Source: Pontibacter actiniarum
GTDB taxonomy: Bacteria > Bacteroidota > Bacteroidia > Cytophagales > Hymenobacteraceae
Assembly: GCF_003585765.1 (NCBI RefSeq)
Contig: NZ_CP021235.1
Span: 1,426,001 to 1,490,000 of the forward strand
Direction: 5' to 3'
Length of the DNA stretch: 64,000 nt
Made by a program: the position numbers and the translations under genes. The notes beneath the pieces are model-generated. The model was not told where the DNA came from, searched no databases, and worked only from the letters and a program-made list of their open reading frames with translations. Positions 62,722-64,000 of the stretch are shown here, one piece after another (within the stretch, counting starts at the first letter, position 1; each line of letters opens with the position of its first letter).

Positions 62722-63639
62722 ATGCGCTGTAAACTATTCATTTCCATGGCAGCCCTTTTAGTAACAGCTGCCTGCACCTCAGAAAAGATGGAACAAGCCT
62801 CTCCTGTAGCTTCCGCTAGTTTCCCGGCCTTTGACCTGGAGGGGCACCGCGGGGCGCGGGGCCTGCTGCCGGAGAACACGCTTCCCGCTATGGAGAAGGC
62901 GCTGGCGCTGGGGGTAACCACCCTGGAAATGGATGTGCACGTTAGCCGCGACGGAGAAGTGCTCCTCTCCCACGACCCGTACTTTAACCCTGCGCATGAG
63001 CTGTTGCCTGCGGGCGCAGAAATACCTGTGCACGAAGCGGATAAACACATCCTCTACCAGATGCCTTACAGCGAGATCCGCAAATTCGATGTTGGGTCTA
63101 AACGCTATAGCCGCTTTCCGGAGCAAACGCTGGTGAAGGCCTATAAGCCTTTGCTGTCGGAGGTAGCGGATACGGTGCAGGCCTACAGGGAGAAGCACGG
63201 TTTGCCACCTGTGTTCTACAACATTGAGACAAAATCCTCCCCTGCGGGAGACGGCAAGTACCACCCGGCGCCGGAGGAGTTTGTAGACAGGCTGATGGCA
63301 GTGATTGATAAAAAAGGGATTCGCCCTTACGTTATTATTCAGTCGTTCGACCCGCGTACCCTGCAGGTGGTGCACCGGAAATACCCGGATGTGATGACGG
63401 CCCTGCTGGTGGAGAACATGGATGGCTTAGAGAAGAACCTGGAGCGCCTGGGCTTCACCCCCACCGTCTACAGCCCCTACTACCAACTCATTACGCCAGC
63501 GCTCGTAGAGGCTACGCACAGGCGCAGCATGAAGCTTATCCCCTGGACGGTGAACGACCTGGAGCAGATGAAGCAGCTGAAGCAAATGGGTGTGGACGGC
63601 CTTATCTCGGACTATCCCAACCTCTACAACCAGCTATAA
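62722..63639 (+). CDS. glycerophosphodiester phosphodiesterase, lipoprotein
   Basis: 305 residues. Lipobox AAC near residue 18 after a hydrophobic signal. TIM-barrel with EGHRGARGLLPENTLPAM (catalytic His and Arg) near 40 and LEMDVHVSRDGEVLLSHDP in part near 70. It hydrolyses glycerophosphodiesters to glycerol-3-phosphate and an alcohol, and is probably outside the inner membrane. Confidence 0.9.
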   Translation: MRCKLFISMAALLVTAACTSEKMEQASPVASASFPAFDLEGHRGARGLLPENTLPAMEKALALGVTTLEMDVHVSRDGEVLLSHDPYFNPAHELLPAGAEIPVHEADKHILYQMPYSEIRKFDVGSKRYSRFPEQTLVKAYKPLLSEVADTVQAYREKHGLPPVFYNIETKSSPAGDGKYHPAPEEFVDRLMAVIDKKGIRPYVIIQSFDPRTLQVVHRKYPDVMTALLVENMDGLEKNLERLGFTPTVYSPYYQLITPALVEATHRRSMKLIPWTVNDLEQMKQLKQMGVDGLISDYPNLYNQL

Positions 63640-63730
63640 GGGGTTTACGCCAGAGCAGCCATAACGCAAGTATGCGCAGAATTACGTACTTTGCCACGAA
63701 ATTATGTATCATATTTAAAAGCACGAGAAC

Positions 63731-64000
63731 ATGACAGAGCATGCGGTAGACATCGAGAAGCAATACAAGACATTCATTCAGCGTGTGGTAGACACGGAAA
63801 GAGTGTGGGGCCTGACCAAAGAAGACACCTGGGCTACCTCCAGCTCGTCTGAGTTTGAGGATACGGAGGTGATTCTGTTCTGGTCTGAGGAAGCAGGTGC
63901 AAAGGCATGTGCCGCTGATGAGTGGGCGGAGTATACCCCCGAGTCTATTTCGCTGGTGGAGTTCCTGGAGAACTGGTGCGTGGGCATGTATGGCGATGAG
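63731..64000 (+). CDS. DUF2750 protein (C-terminus beyond the window)
   Basis: 90 residues visible from ATG 63731, with VWGLTKEDTWATS near 25, FWSEEAGAKACAADEWAEY near 50 and ISLVEFLENWCVGMYGDE at the edge. The pattern fits DUF2750. No signal peptide. Function unknown; the gene continues to the right. Confidence 0.7.
   Translation, partial: MTEHAVDIEKQYKTFIQRVVDTERVWGLTKEDTWATSSSSEFEDTEVILFWSEEAGAKACAADEWAEYTPESISLVEFLENWCVGMYGDE

Overview
The window looks like chromosomal DNA of a GC-moderate member of the Bacteroidota, most likely family Hymenobacteraceae (Pontibacter-like). The evidence is the Bacteroidota-type promoter elements (TAnnTTTG, once with a well-spaced TTG at -33), mostly weak Shine-Dalgarno sites, families typical of the phylum (DUF4296 lipoprotein, Bat/DUF58 cluster, N-acylornithine carbamoyltransferase in the arg operon, DUF4369-TlpA lipoprotein) and dense ordinary housekeeping genes. 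No phage, IS element, CRISPR array, rRNA or tRNA gene was seen. Genus assignment is inference.

Layout. 1-4.8 kb: truncated riboflavin synthase, pcm, a DUF2268 protease, an acyl-CoA thioesterase with a hypothetical partner, and a TlpA-type lipoprotein. 4.8-11.6 kb: gatB, alaS, a MerR regulator, dprA, panE. 11.6-17.4 kb: a CDF metal transporter, a degenerate GIY-YIG protein, three small unknown genes, truC, a CbpA-like J protein and a Pmp3-domain lipoprotein. 17.5-21.7 kb: a four-gene operon encoding a C39-like peptidase, an RLAN/RimK-type ATP-grasp ligase, a GCS2-type carboxylate-amine ligase and an N-formylglutamate amidohydrolase-like enzyme. This is the best candidate for an uncharacterised peptide-metabolite system. 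22.6-31.4 kb: a complete arginine operon (GNAT, argG, argC, argD, argF', argB, argE, argH) preceded by a short Arg-rich leader ORF and an intrinsic terminator, which together look like a transcription attenuator.

31.6-40.5 kb: a small membrane protein, an aspartyl protease with PDZ domain, a CLC-F type fluoride exporter with a recognisable fluoride riboswitch and promoter, then an SLC5 symporter, a GNAT, an alanine-racemase-like enzyme, a beta carbonic anhydrase and a double UspA protein. 40.6-46.7 kb: a full seven-subunit Mrp (Mnh) Na+/H+ antiporter operon, A to G. 46.6-50.5 kb: a metallophosphoesterase, a CBS-containing ClC channel and menC. 50.8-54.3 kb: ergothioneine genes egtB and egtD followed by a PLP aminotransferase-like gene. 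54.4-64 kb: a MATE exporter, a DUF922 protein, an FAD-Rieske oxidoreductase, a CsaA-like protein, a DUF4296 lipoprotein, a shortened Bat cluster (DUF58, membrane protein, BatA), a YggS protein, a glycerophosphodiesterase and a truncated DUF2750 protein.

Across the window the heptamer AAGTATA/TATACTT recurs in genes and spacers on both strands, far more often than base composition would predict. Two copies form a long hairpin after egtD. All gene calls rest on reading translations and motifs; no database search was run.
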